From NCBI GenBank assembly GCA_029553505.1, contig JAKPKY010000223.1, positions 1-33,691 on the forward strand: a stretch of 33,691 bases of DNA, read 5' to 3'. Origin of the DNA: Planctomycetota bacterium. Lineage in GTDB: Bacteria; Planctomycetota; Phycisphaerae; SM23-33. Positions 1 through 6,935 of this stretch are shown piece by piece (the first letter of the stretch is position 1; the number at the start of each line of letters is the position of its first letter). The position numbers and the translations under genes are program-made. The notes under the pieces are model-generated. The model worked only from the letters and a program-made list of their open reading frames with translations. It ran no database searches and was not told the origin of the DNA.

Positions 1-106
1 CAGCCAGCCAGCGCGTCACGCCGATTCCCCCGCCGAAGCGTCCCAGCCCGACGACGGTGACCCGCCGCCCCGCGAGATTCCGGAAGCCGTCGGCGCGGGC
101 ATTCAT
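1..106 (-). CDS. murD: UDP-N-acetylmuramoylalanine--D-glutamate ligase, N-terminal fragment (runs off the window)
   Basis: Only the first 35 codons are inside the window. The start ATG (106-104) overlaps the TGA of the upstream M16 gene as ATGA, which suggests translational coupling. The visible peptide reads roughly MNARADGFRNLAGRRVTVV followed by GLGRFGGGIGVTRWLA. A short lead-in and then a beta-strand ending in a glycine-rich GLGRFGGG loop is the usual N-terminus of MurD, the cytoplasmic enzyme that adds D-glutamate to UDP-MurNAc-L-alanine in peptidoglycan synthesis. The ATP-binding and ligase domains lie outside the window. Another Rossmann-type dehydrogenase is possible, but the spacing and the GRFGGG motif fit MurD best. 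Confidence 0.7.
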   Translation of the reverse strand, partial: MNARADGFRNLAGRRVTVVGLGRFGGGIGVTRWLA

Positions 107-1335
107 AGCGCCTCCACCGGTCCCAGCGCCAGCGAGGTGAATGCCGTCATGTCGAATTCGCGAAGGACCGCGGACACCTCGTCGCGCGTGACGGCGAACA
201 GCTGGTCGATCTGCTCGGCCAGCGGGACGTACTCGTTGCGATACAGCCAGTCGAACCCGACGGCGGACAGGCGGCCCATCGGCAGTTCGCCCTTGAGGGT
301 GGCGCCGGAGGCGGTCTTGTTTTTGGCGGCGGCGAGTTCGGCGTCGGTGGGGCCCTCGTCGCGGAGCTTGCGGAACTCCTCGCGGGCGATCGTCAGGGCG
401 CGCGGGGCGTTTTCGGCGTCGGCGGTGAGGAAGGTGAACATCAGCCCCGCGTGGTCGAACGGTTCGTAGGCGGTTGCGGCCTCGTCGGCGATGGCGGGAT
501 CGACCAGCGCGTAGTACAGGCGGCTGCCCGTGGTGTCGCCGGCGATGGAGGCGGCCAGGTGCGCCGCGTGCCGCCGGGGGTCCTGCGCCGACGGCGCGGG
601 CGAGATCAGCCCGATGTGCTCACGGGCGACCTTTTCGTCGCGGAGGACCTGGTGCGTGCCCGTCGCGGCGGGGGGCGACAGGTCGCGGTCGGCGCGGCAG
701 GGCTCCCACGCGCCGCACATCGCCCTCGCCTTGTCCACGAACGCGTCGAAGTCCAGGTTGCCCACGCCCACGAGGGTCATGTTCCCCGGCGAGTAGCGCC
801 GCCGGAAGTAGTCCATCATGTCATCGCGCCGCAGGGCCCGAATCGACTCGGGCGAGCCCAGCACGCTGTTGCCCAGCGGGTGCGCCCCGAAGTGCTGCGC
901 CATGAGGCTCTCGAACACCCGCCAGCGCGGCATGTCCCGGTACATGGCGATCTCTTCCAGGATGACGCCCTTCTCCACGTCGAAGTCCTCCTGCCGGAGC
1001 GACGGGCGGACGATGTCGCACAGCAGGTCCAGCAGGCGTGCCTGGAATTCCGGCAGGACCGCGCCGTAGTAGACGGTGTATTCCTCGGAGGTGAAGGCGT
1101 TGTAATTGGCGCCCATCTCGTCGAACTCGCGATTGACGTCCGCGGGCGAGCGGCGCTTGGTGCCCTTGAACATCATGTGCTCGAGGAAATGGCTGACGCC
1201 TGCGACGACAGGCTGCTCGTCGCGGCTGCCCGTGCGGACGAAAAACCCGCTCGCCATCGAAGCGGCCGAGGCGTTCACCTCCGCCACGATCGTCAGCCCG
1301 TTGTCCAGTTGCGCGTGTCGGAACTCCATGGTCAT
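103..1335 (-). CDS. M16 family zinc peptidase, catalytic (HxxEH) subunit
   Basis: 410 residues, the size of M16B processing-peptidase subunits. The inverted zinc motif HFLEH is at residues 49-53, followed by MMFKGT, and the distal glutamate ligand lies in the VILEEIAMY segment near residue 125. The second half is a typical M16 C-terminal domain, but the Arg/Tyr substrate-binding pair expected near the GSRLYYAL segment is not in its usual form. The gene starts 12 bp after the stop of a second M16 gene that has the complementary features, so the two proteins probably form a heterodimer. Its stop overlaps the murD start. A second ATG lies two codons in (1329). Substrate unknown; no clear signal peptide, so probably cytoplasmic. 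Confidence 0.9.
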   Translation of the reverse strand: MTMEFRHAQLDNGLTIVAEVNASAASMASGFFVRTGSRDEQPVVAGVSHFLEHMMFKGTKRRSPADVNREFDEMGANYNAFTSEEYTVYYGAVLPEFQARLLDLLCDIVRPSLRQEDFDVEKGVILEEIAMYRDMPRWRVFESLMAQHFGAHPLGNSVLGSPESIRALRRDDMMDYFRRRYSPGNMTLVGVGNLDFDAFVDKARAMCGAWEPCRADRDLSPPAATGTHQVLRDEKVAREHIGLISPAPSAQDPRRHAAHLAASIAGDTTGSRLYYALVDPAIADEAATAYEPFDHAGLMFTFLTADAENAPRALTIAREEFRKLRDEGPTDAELAAAKNKTASGATLKGELPMGRLSAVGFDWLYRNEYVPLAEQIDQLFAVTRDEVSAVLREFDMTAFTSLALGPVEAL

Positions 1336-1347
1336 TCGTGCTCGCTC

Positions 1348-2589
1348 TCAGAGGACGGCCGCGGTGTCCAGTTCCGCCGGTCCGATGTACAGCAGGGTGA
1401 AGTTCGCCGCCGGCCAGTCGCGCAGGTACTGGCGGACCTGGTCAGGCGTGATGGCGTCGATGGCGGCGGAGATTTCCTCCAGGCTCCGCAGGCGGCGAAG
1501 GTGGTACCAGTCCGACGACAGGGCGTTGGCGCGGGCGCCGGTGCTTTCGCCCTGCATGACCAGGGCGCTCTTGAGCTGGGTCCGCGCGCGGGCCATCTCG
1601 TCGTCGGTGACGCCCTCGCCCAGGCGGCGCAACTCGGTGACGGTGACGCGGAGGGTTTCCTGGGCCTTTTCGGGCGTGGTGCCGGCGTAGGTGAACATCC
1701 CGGCGTGGTCTTTCAGGCTGTGGTAGTGGCTGGAAACGTGGTAGACCAGCCCGCGCTTCTCGCGGACCTCGGTGAACAGCCTGCCGCTCATTCCGCCGGA
1801 CAGGACGGTCGCGGCGAGGCGGGCGGCGTAGTAGCGCCTGTCGCTGACGATAGTCGCGCGGTGGGCCAGGGCGATATGCACCTGGGCGGAGTCCTTCGGC
1901 ACGTGCGTGATGCCCCCGGCCGGCGGCGTCGGGCGGACGGGCGGGGCGGCGGGGCTGTCCCAGTCGCCGAAGCGGCGCCCCACGTGGTCCAGCAGCGCCT
2001 CCCACTCGAACGCGCCGGCGACCGACAGCGTGGCCCCGCGCGGGGAGAACCGGCCCTGAAGGTGCTTTCTCAAAGCGTCGGCGGTGAGGGCTTGGAGGCT
2101 CCCGGCCGTGCCATACGGGCAGCGCCCCAGCGGCGCGGGGTAGAACTTCTCGCGCAGCAGGAGGTTGGCCTTGCGCGAGGGCTCGTCCTCCAGCGAGGCC
2201 AAGTCCTGCTGGACCAGCGCCCGGCAGGGCTCGAAGGTCTTGTCCTCCAGACGGGGCCGGCGGACGACGTCGGCGTAGAGGTCCAGCGTCTCGGGCAGGT
2301 TGCGCCCGAGCAGCGCCGCCGACAGCAGGAGGAACTCGCTCTGGACGGACTCGTGGTGCTGGACGCCGAGGGAATCGAGCGCGTCGTTAAGCTGGCGGGT
2401 GTCGCGTTCACCGGCCCCGCGGAAACACCAGTCCGCCGCCACCGACGCGGCGCCGGCGCACTCCGGCGGGTCGTGCGAGGCGCCGGCGGGCAAGGCCAGC
2501 ACCATCGCCGCCGACGAAACGTTGTCCATGGGCTGACCCAGCAGCGTCAGTCCGTTGGGAAGCTCCCGGATGAAGAACTTCTCAGCCAC
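1348..2589 (-). CDS. M16 family peptidase-like, non-catalytic subunit
   Basis: 413 residues from a GTG start at 2589, chosen because GGGAGA lies about 7 bases upstream and the protein then begins VAEKFFIRELPNGLTLL, the normal first strand of the M16 fold. An in-frame upstream ATG (2640) would add 17 residues of no recognisable character. The place where HxxEH belongs reads AASVAADW, so the zinc site is lost. The second half has the REKRGLVYHVSS and GMFTYAGT segments, the Arg/Tyr region of the substrate-binding subunit. Known bacterial M16B heterodimers pair one zinc subunit with one R/Y subunit, and this gene with its downstream neighbour fits that plan. Confidence 0.87.
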   Translation of the reverse strand: MAEKFFIRELPNGLTLLGQPMDNVSSAAMVLALPAGASHDPPECAGAASVAADWCFRGAGERDTRQLNDALDSLGVQHHESVQSEFLLLSAALLGRNLPETLDLYADVVRRPRLEDKTFEPCRALVQQDLASLEDEPSRKANLLLREKFYPAPLGRCPYGTAGSLQALTADALRKHLQGRFSPRGATLSVAGAFEWEALLDHVGRRFGDWDSPAAPPVRPTPPAGGITHVPKDSAQVHIALAHRATIVSDRRYYAARLAATVLSGGMSGRLFTEVREKRGLVYHVSSHYHSLKDHAGMFTYAGTTPEKAQETLRVTVTELRRLGEGVTDDEMARARTQLKSALVMQGESTGARANALSSDWYHLRRLRSLEEISAAIDAITPDQVRQYLRDWPAANFTLLYIGPAELDTAAVL

Positions 2590-2709
2590 ATCGTTCTCCC
2601 AAATGGTTTTCAAGGCGTTGGACCGTGATTCTACGCACAACCGGCGGCGAGCCCAAACAGAATCCGTTGCGGCTGGACTTCAAAATGCCCGGGCGATATG
2701 GTGTTGCCC

Positions 2710-3717
2710 ATGAGCACACGAGTTGCCGTCATCGGTGATGGGGCCATGGGCACCCTTTGCGCGATCATGCTGGCGGAAAACGGCTGCAAGGTCCGCCTCT
2801 GGTCGGCGTTTTCGGATGCCGCGGCCGAGTTGTCCGCCACGCGCGAGAACCGCAAGTTCCTTCCGGGCCCGCGACTACCGGACACGGTGGAAGTCACCGC
2901 CGACGACGGCGCGGCGCTGGACGGCGCGGCGCTGGCGCTCTCGGCCGTGCCCACCCAGTTCATCCGCGGCGTCTGGAAGCGCCTGGGGGCGCACTGCCCG
3001 AAGTCGCTGGCGATTTGTTCCGCCGCCAAGGGCATCGAGAACCACACGCTGCTCCGCCCGACGCAGGTGCTGCTGGACGTGCTGGGGGGCGAACCGTCGG
3101 CGCGGTCGGTGGCGGCGCTGTCGGGGCCTTCGATCGCGCCAGAGGTGGCGGAAAAGCTCCCGGCGACGGTGGTGGTGGCCTCGGCCGACGAGGCCCTCGC
3201 GCAACAGGTGCAGGCGCTGATCTCGCGCCCGTATTTCCGCGTCTACACGAACCCGGACCTGACGGGCGTGGAGATCGCCGGAGCGACGAAGAACGTCATC
3301 GCCATCGCCGCGGGCATTCTCGACGGCCTGGGCGCCGGCTCCAACGCCAAGGCGGCGCTGCTGACGCGCGGGCTGGTGGAGATCATGCGCCTGGGGCTGG
3401 CCGTCGGGGCGCAGGCGGAAACCTTCGCCGGGCTGGCCGGGCTGGGCGACCTGGTGACGACGTGCATCTCCCCCGTGGGGCGGAACCGGACCTTCGGCGA
3501 GGCCGTCGGACGCGGACAGACCGTCGCGCAGGCGCTGGCGGCGACGAACTCGGTGGTCGAGGGCGTGGCCACCACGAAAAGCGTGGTGGAACTTGCTGCC
3601 CGCGAAAAGGTGGACATGCCCCTGACGCAGGCGGTCCACGACGTGCTCTTCGCCGGGCGCAAACCCGCTGCCGCAATCGCAGAACTCATGAGCCGGCCGC
3701 TCAAGGCCGAAGCGTGA
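2710..3717 (+). CDS. gpsA: Glycerol-3-phosphate dehydrogenase [NAD(P)+]
   Basis: 335 residues; reduces dihydroxyacetone phosphate to sn-glycerol 3-phosphate, the backbone for phospholipid synthesis, in the cytoplasm. The Rossmann motif VAVIGDGAMGT is at the very N-terminus, SAVPTQF and AAKGIE are in the first domain, and GATKNVIAIAAGILDGLG (catalytic lysine) starts the helical C-terminal domain, which also has GLAGLGDLVTTC and the GRNRTFG segment. I start at ATG 2710 (MSTRVAVIG); an in-frame ATG four codons upstream (2698) is possible and neither has a strong ribosome binding site. The stop is 3 bp before an inverted-repeat element that carries the next gene. Confidence 0.95.
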   Translation: MSTRVAVIGDGAMGTLCAIMLAENGCKVRLWSAFSDAAAELSATRENRKFLPGPRLPDTVEVTADDGAALDGAALALSAVPTQFIRGVWKRLGAHCPKSLAICSAAKGIENHTLLRPTQVLLDVLGGEPSARSVAALSGPSIAPEVAEKLPATVVVASADEALAQQVQALISRPYFRVYTNPDLTGVEIAGATKNVIAIAAGILDGLGAGSNAKAALLTRGLVEIMRLGLAVGAQAETFAGLAGLGDLVTTCISPVGRNRTFGEAVGRGQTVAQALAATNSVVEGVATTKSVVELAAREKVDMPLTQAVHDVLFAGRKPAAAIAELMSRPLKAEA

Positions 3718-3720
3718 CAC

Positions 3721-4213
3721 GTCGAGGAAGAGAGCGGGATTTCACGGATTCAAGGATTGCGGGGATGACAGCAAATGAGGCAAACAATCCAAAGGTTTTT
3801 CCGGATGCCCTGACGTATGAAATCATCGGGGCGGCCCAGAAGGTGCATCGGACTCTCGGGCCCGGTTTTTCGGAAGCGACCTATCAGACTGCAATCTGCA
3901 AGGAACTGATGATCCGCGGGGTTCCCTTTTTCTCGCAGAAAGAATACGAGGTTTATTACGAGGGCGTCCTGTGCGGCACCTACCGGCCGGACCTTGTCGT
4001 CGCCGAGATGGTCATCGTCGAACTGAAGGCCGTCTCGGAACTGGCGAAGGAACATCGGGCTCAGGCGTTGAGTTATCTGCGGGCCTCGAACTTGCCGGTT
4101 GCACTGCTCCTGAATTTTGGATCGGCCTCGTTGGAAGTCCGGCGCCTCAAGAATTGATTTCCGTTTTTCTGTGTAATCCTTGAATCCCTGAAATCCCGCT
4201 CTCTTTCGCTCGA
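3721..4213. mobile_element. Inverted-repeat element carrying the GxxExxY gene
   Basis: The left arm (3721-3758) and the reverse complement of the right arm (4175-4213) share a 31-nt core that begins AAGAGAGCGGGATTTCA and differs at one base, with further partial matching outside it (TCGAGG versus TCGAGCGA). The 493-bp unit starts 3 bp after the gpsA stop and ends 11 bp before the stop of the convergent gene. The same arm sequence, arranged as a hairpin without a gene, recurs at 26965-27105. No transposase and no obvious target-site duplication is visible. Mobility is inferred. Confidence 0.6.
3765..4157 (+). CDS. GxxExxY family protein, PD-(D/E)XK nuclease-like
   Basis: 130 residues. The family signature is present as GFSEATY after KVHRTLGPG. 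It is followed by a strand with RPDLVV and then VIVELKAV, which together make the D...ExK catalytic pattern of PD-(D/E)XK nucleases (Pfam PDDEXK_3-like). The C-terminus (ALSYLRASNLPVALLLNFG) is also typical. The ATG at 3765 gives the usual N-terminal length. The biochemical role of the family is not established. The gene is less GC-rich than its neighbours and sits alone between two 31-nt inverted repeats (30 of 31 identical) that fill the space between the convergent ends of gpsA and the YycJ-like gene, which suggests it travels with those repeats. Confidence 0.85.
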   Translation: MTANEANNPKVFPDALTYEIIGAAQKVHRTLGPGFSEATYQTAICKELMIRGVPFFSQKEYEVYYEGVLCGTYRPDLVVAEMVIVELKAVSELAKEHRAQALSYLRASNLPVALLLNFGSASLEVRRLKN

Positions 4214-4224
4214 TGGAGAAGGCG

Positions 4225-4992
4225 TTACAGTTCGAGCGGTCCGGTGGGGTGGTAGCGGCTGGCGACGTGCAGGGGAAGCTTTCCGCGCAGGATGGTCTCG
4301 TGCGTTTGCCGGGCGAGGGCGGGCTCGTTGTTCTGCTCGGACAGGTGCGCCAGGCAGGCCCACTTCATGCGGCCTGACGCGCGTCGCGCGAGCAGTTCGG
4401 CCGACTCGTAGTTGGAGATATGCCCGCCGGGCCCGCGGATTCGCTGTTGGAGGAACAGCGGGTAGGGTCCGGTCTCGAGCATGCGGGGGTCGTAGTTGCT
4501 TTCCAGGAAGGCCGCGTCGAGGGAGGCGACGGCCTCGCCCAGCGCGTCGAAGACGTGCCCCAGGTCGGTGAGGATTCCCAGCCTGGCGCGGCCCGAATCG
4601 ACGACGAACGCCACGCCGTCCACGCCGTCGTGGGGCGTGGGGAGGGTTTCGACGGACACCGCCCCGAAGCGGAGCGTCTGTCCGGCGCGGAAGGAGGCGA
4701 CGTCGCCCAGTTCGCCCAGCGGCGCGCGGCGGCGCGCCGCGGCCAGCGTCTTTTCCGTCGCCAGAACGGGCAGGCCGAACTTGCGGTGGAACACGCCGGC
4801 GCAGCGGACGTGATCGCTGTGGTCGTGGGAGAGGATGACGGCCTGCACGTCGCGAATGTCGCGCCCGAGGGCTTCCAGGCGGCGCTGGGCCTGCAGGCCG
4901 CTGATCCCCGCGTCGAACAGCAGCTTCACCGAACCGCTCTCGACGTAGAGGCAGTTTCCGTTGCTGCCGGATTGGAGGGCGATGGCGATCAT
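4225..4992 (-). CDS. Metallo-beta-lactamase-fold hydrolase, YycJ/WalJ-like
   Basis: 255 residues. The protein begins MIAIALQSGSNGNCLYVE and has the zinc motif SHDHSDH near residues 55-61, followed by GVFHRKFGLPV. The Ser-Gly-Ser-Asn-Gly-Asn start and the later GHISNYESAELL and LAHLSEQNN segments are typical of the YycJ/WalJ branch of the family, close to RNase J and RNase Z-type nucleases. WalJ proteins have been linked to DNA 5'-end processing and to cell-wall control; which applies here cannot be told. It is downstream of yajC on the same strand, separated by a strong hairpin, so it may have its own promoter. Confidence 0.87.
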   Translation of the reverse strand: MIAIALQSGSNGNCLYVESGSVKLLFDAGISGLQAQRRLEALGRDIRDVQAVILSHDHSDHVRCAGVFHRKFGLPVLATEKTLAAARRRAPLGELGDVASFRAGQTLRFGAVSVETLPTPHDGVDGVAFVVDSGRARLGILTDLGHVFDALGEAVASLDAAFLESNYDPRMLETGPYPLFLQQRIRGPGGHISNYESAELLARRASGRMKWACLAHLSEQNNEPALARQTHETILRGKLPLHVASRYHPTGPLEL

Positions 4993-5044
4993 GTCCGGTT
5001 CCGCCTATTGTCCCGGAACGAGGCGGGCGGAACGAAAGAAAAAA

Positions 5045-5129
5045 GTCCACGAATTGCACGAATTTCACGAATAGAAGCGTTCTTCTTTCCTGCTTCTTCT
5101 TTTTCGTGTAATTCGTGCAATTCGTGGAC
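5045..5129. terminator. Long palindrome with flanking A and T runs, probable bidirectional terminator
   Basis: Left arm 5045-5071 (GTCCACGAATTGCACGAA then TTTCACGAA) pairs with right arm 5103-5129, 26 of 27 positions. It is preceded by an A-rich run (GAAAGAAAAAA) and followed by AGTTTTTTT, so a hairpin plus U-tract forms on either strand. On the minus strand it lies 33 bp after the yajC stop and should end the yajC transcript. The CCACGAATT motif recurs at 19242, 20064 and 20284, so it is also a dispersed repeat. Confidence 0.7.
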
Positions 5130-5162
5130 AGTTTTTTTCGGCACTGCCCGCAGGCGCGAGGA

Positions 5163-5678
5163 TTACTTTTTCTCTTCCTTGGACTCCTCGCCGCCCTCGA
5201 CCTCGCTGATGGCCCGGCGGGCGAAGTGCAGGCGGGTGTTGTTGGTCTCATCGACCTTGACGACGACTTCATCTTCGCGGACCTCGATGACGGTTCCCTT
5301 GATTCCGCCGATCGACGTGACCTTCATGCCCTTCTTGAGGCTTTCGAGCATGTTGCGGCGTTTCTGCTCCTGCTTTTTCCGGCTCCGGCCCATCCAAAGG
5401 TACATGAGGATGAACACGCCCATGATGAGCAGAAAGGGGGTCCAGTCTTGCGCTTTGCCCTGTCCGTCGACGGGTTGCTGCTCGTCGGCGGGTTGGGTTT
5501 GGGCTTCCTTGGGAGTTTCCTGGGCGGCGTCCTTGGCAGCGGGCGCAGGACTTTCGGAGGGAGTTGCCGGCTGGAGCGTCGGGCCGGCATTGGCCGGCTG
5601 GGTGGTCTGCGCGACGGCAGAGGCCGCCGTCAGGCACAGCGCCAGAAGCAGTGCGAAACGGGAAGAAAAACGGGTCAT
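5163..5678 (-). CDS. yajC: Preprotein translocase subunit YajC
   Basis: 171 residues from ATG 5678, chosen because GAAAGGA lies 10 bases upstream and the protein then starts with a signal-like segment MTRFSSRFALLLALCLTAAS. An earlier in-frame ATG (5741) adds 21 polar residues. After a Pro/Ala/Gln-rich linker comes one membrane helix (PFLLIMGVFILMYLW) and the YajC core: RSRKKQEQKRRNMLESLKKG, then VTSIGGIKGTVIEV. YajC is an accessory inner-membrane subunit of the SecDF translocase. It is longer than E. coli YajC (110 residues) because of the N-terminal export-like segment and linker. A lysine/glutamate-rich tail ends the protein. Confidence 0.93.
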   Translation of the reverse strand: MTRFSSRFALLLALCLTAASAVAQTTQPANAGPTLQPATPSESPAPAAKDAAQETPKEAQTQPADEQQPVDGQGKAQDWTPFLLIMGVFILMYLWMGRSRKKQEQKRRNMLESLKKGMKVTSIGGIKGTVIEVREDEVVVKVDETNNTRLHFARRAISEVEGGEESKEEKK

Positions 5679-5729
5679 GATGTCGTGTCCTTTCTCTGTC
5701 GCGGGGCGCGTCGCCCGCGAGGGATCGGC

Positions 5730-5758
5730 ATTGTGCGTCATTTGCCGCGCCGCGTCAA
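5730..5758 (-). promoter_or_regulatory. Candidate sigma70-type promoter for yajC
   Basis: On the minus strand TTGACG (5758-5753), a 17-base spacer and CACAAT (5735-5730). The -35 box overlaps the stop codon of tgt. Start of transcription would be near 5723, about 45 bases before the yajC ATG. Confidence 0.45.
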
Positions 5759-6888
5759 TCGCAAAGCGAATCCATGCCCGCCAGCCACTGCGGGGCGCGG
5801 GCGGACAGGTCGCCCGTGGCGACGGCCTGTCGGATCGCCTCCAGGAACTGCGAGAAGAAGTGCAGGTTGTGCAGGCTCACCAGGGTCGGGCCCAGCATCT
5901 CGCGGGCGAGGAACAGGTGGCGCAGCGCGCCGCGCGAGTAGTTTCGGCAGGCGTAGCAGTCGCAGGCGTCGTCGAGGGGGGCGGGGTCCTCGGCGTGTCG
6001 GGCGTTGCGGAGTCGGATGCGCCCCTTCCAGGTGAACGCCTGGGCGTTGCGCCCGTTGCGCGTGGGCAGGACGCAGTCGAACATGTCCACGCCGCGCAGG
6101 ACGGCCGCCAGGATGTCGCGCGGCTCGCCGACGCCCATCAGGTATCGCGGGCGGTCGGGCGGGAGCTGCTCGTCGACGGCATCGAGCACGTCGCACAGGG
6201 CGCGGTGCCCCTCGCCGACGGACAGCCCGCCGACGGCATATCCCGGCAGGTCGAGGTCGGTGAGGCGTCTGGCGGACTCGGCCCGCAGGTCGGAAAAAAC
6301 GCCTCCCTGCTGGATGCCGAACAGGGAGGTGGGGTGTCCCTGGGCGGCTTGGCGACCGAGCGCGGTCCATGCGTCGCGGCAGAGGCGGGCCCAGTCGCCC
6401 GAGCGGCGCACCGCACAGGCGACTTGCTCGCGCGGGGCGTGTGCGGGGGGGCACTCGTCGAGCTGCATGAGGATGTCGGCCCCGAGCAGCGCCTGGATTT
6501 CCACGGCCCGCCGCGGGGTCAGCACGTGCGTCGAGCCGTCCACGTGCGACTGGAAGGTCACCGCGTCGTCATCGATCTTGCGCAGGTGCGCCAGGGAGAA
6601 GACCTGGTATCCGCCGCTGTCGGTGAGGATCGGGCGGTCCCAGGCCATCAGCTTGTGCAGCCCGCCCAGCCGCGCGACGACCTCGGCGGTGGGGCGGAGC
6701 ATGAGGTGGTAGGTGTTGCCCAGGACGATCTGCACGCCGGCGGCGCGGAGCTGGTCGGGCGTGACGCCCTTGACCGACCCGGCCGTGCCCACGGGCATGA
6801 ACACGGGCGTGCGCACCTCGCCGTGCGGGGTGGACAGCAGGCCCGCGCGGGCCTTTCCGTGCGCGTAAAGAATTCGGAACGAGATCAT
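5755..6888 (-). CDS. tgt: tRNA-guanine transglycosylase (queuine tRNA-ribosyltransferase)
   Basis: 377 residues. Exchanges guanine 34 of tRNAs with GUN anticodons for preQ1 in the queuosine pathway. Conserved blocks are all present: [28 protein letters not shown], the base-binding [40 protein letters not shown] and [12 protein letters not shown] (nucleophilic Asp region). The zinc site is CDCYACRNY with the distal histidine in SLHNLHFF. Start ATG 6888 gives the normal MISFRIL beginning. No Shine-Dalgarno is seen, and a TATCCT box ends 7 bases before the ATG, so the message may be leaderless. Otherwise it may be read through from the histidine kinase gene 47 bp upstream. Confidence 0.97.
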   Translation of the reverse strand: MISFRILYAHGKARAGLLSTPHGEVRTPVFMPVGTAGSVKGVTPDQLRAAGVQIVLGNTYHLMLRPTAEVVARLGGLHKLMAWDRPILTDSGGYQVFSLAHLRKIDDDAVTFQSHVDGSTHVLTPRRAVEIQALLGADILMQLDECPPAHAPREQVACAVRRSGDWARLCRDAWTALGRQAAQGHPTSLFGIQQGGVFSDLRAESARRLTDLDLPGYAVGGLSVGEGHRALCDVLDAVDEQLPPDRPRYLMGVGEPRDILAAVLRGVDMFDCVLPTRNGRNAQAFTWKGRIRLRNARHAEDPAPLDDACDCYACRNYSRGALRHLFLAREMLGPTLVSLHNLHFFSQFLEAIRQAVATGDLSARAPQWLAGMDSLCD

Positions 6889-6935
6889 GCCCCAGAGGAT
6901 AGCATGATTTTCCCGCGGCGCAAATGCCCGCGCGA

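Noticed and set aside
451-2628. Long open frame on the plus strand opposite the M16 genes
   Set aside because: Composition is a mirror of the minus-strand genes; the high third-position GC keeps the opposite frame open. No conserved motif is present.
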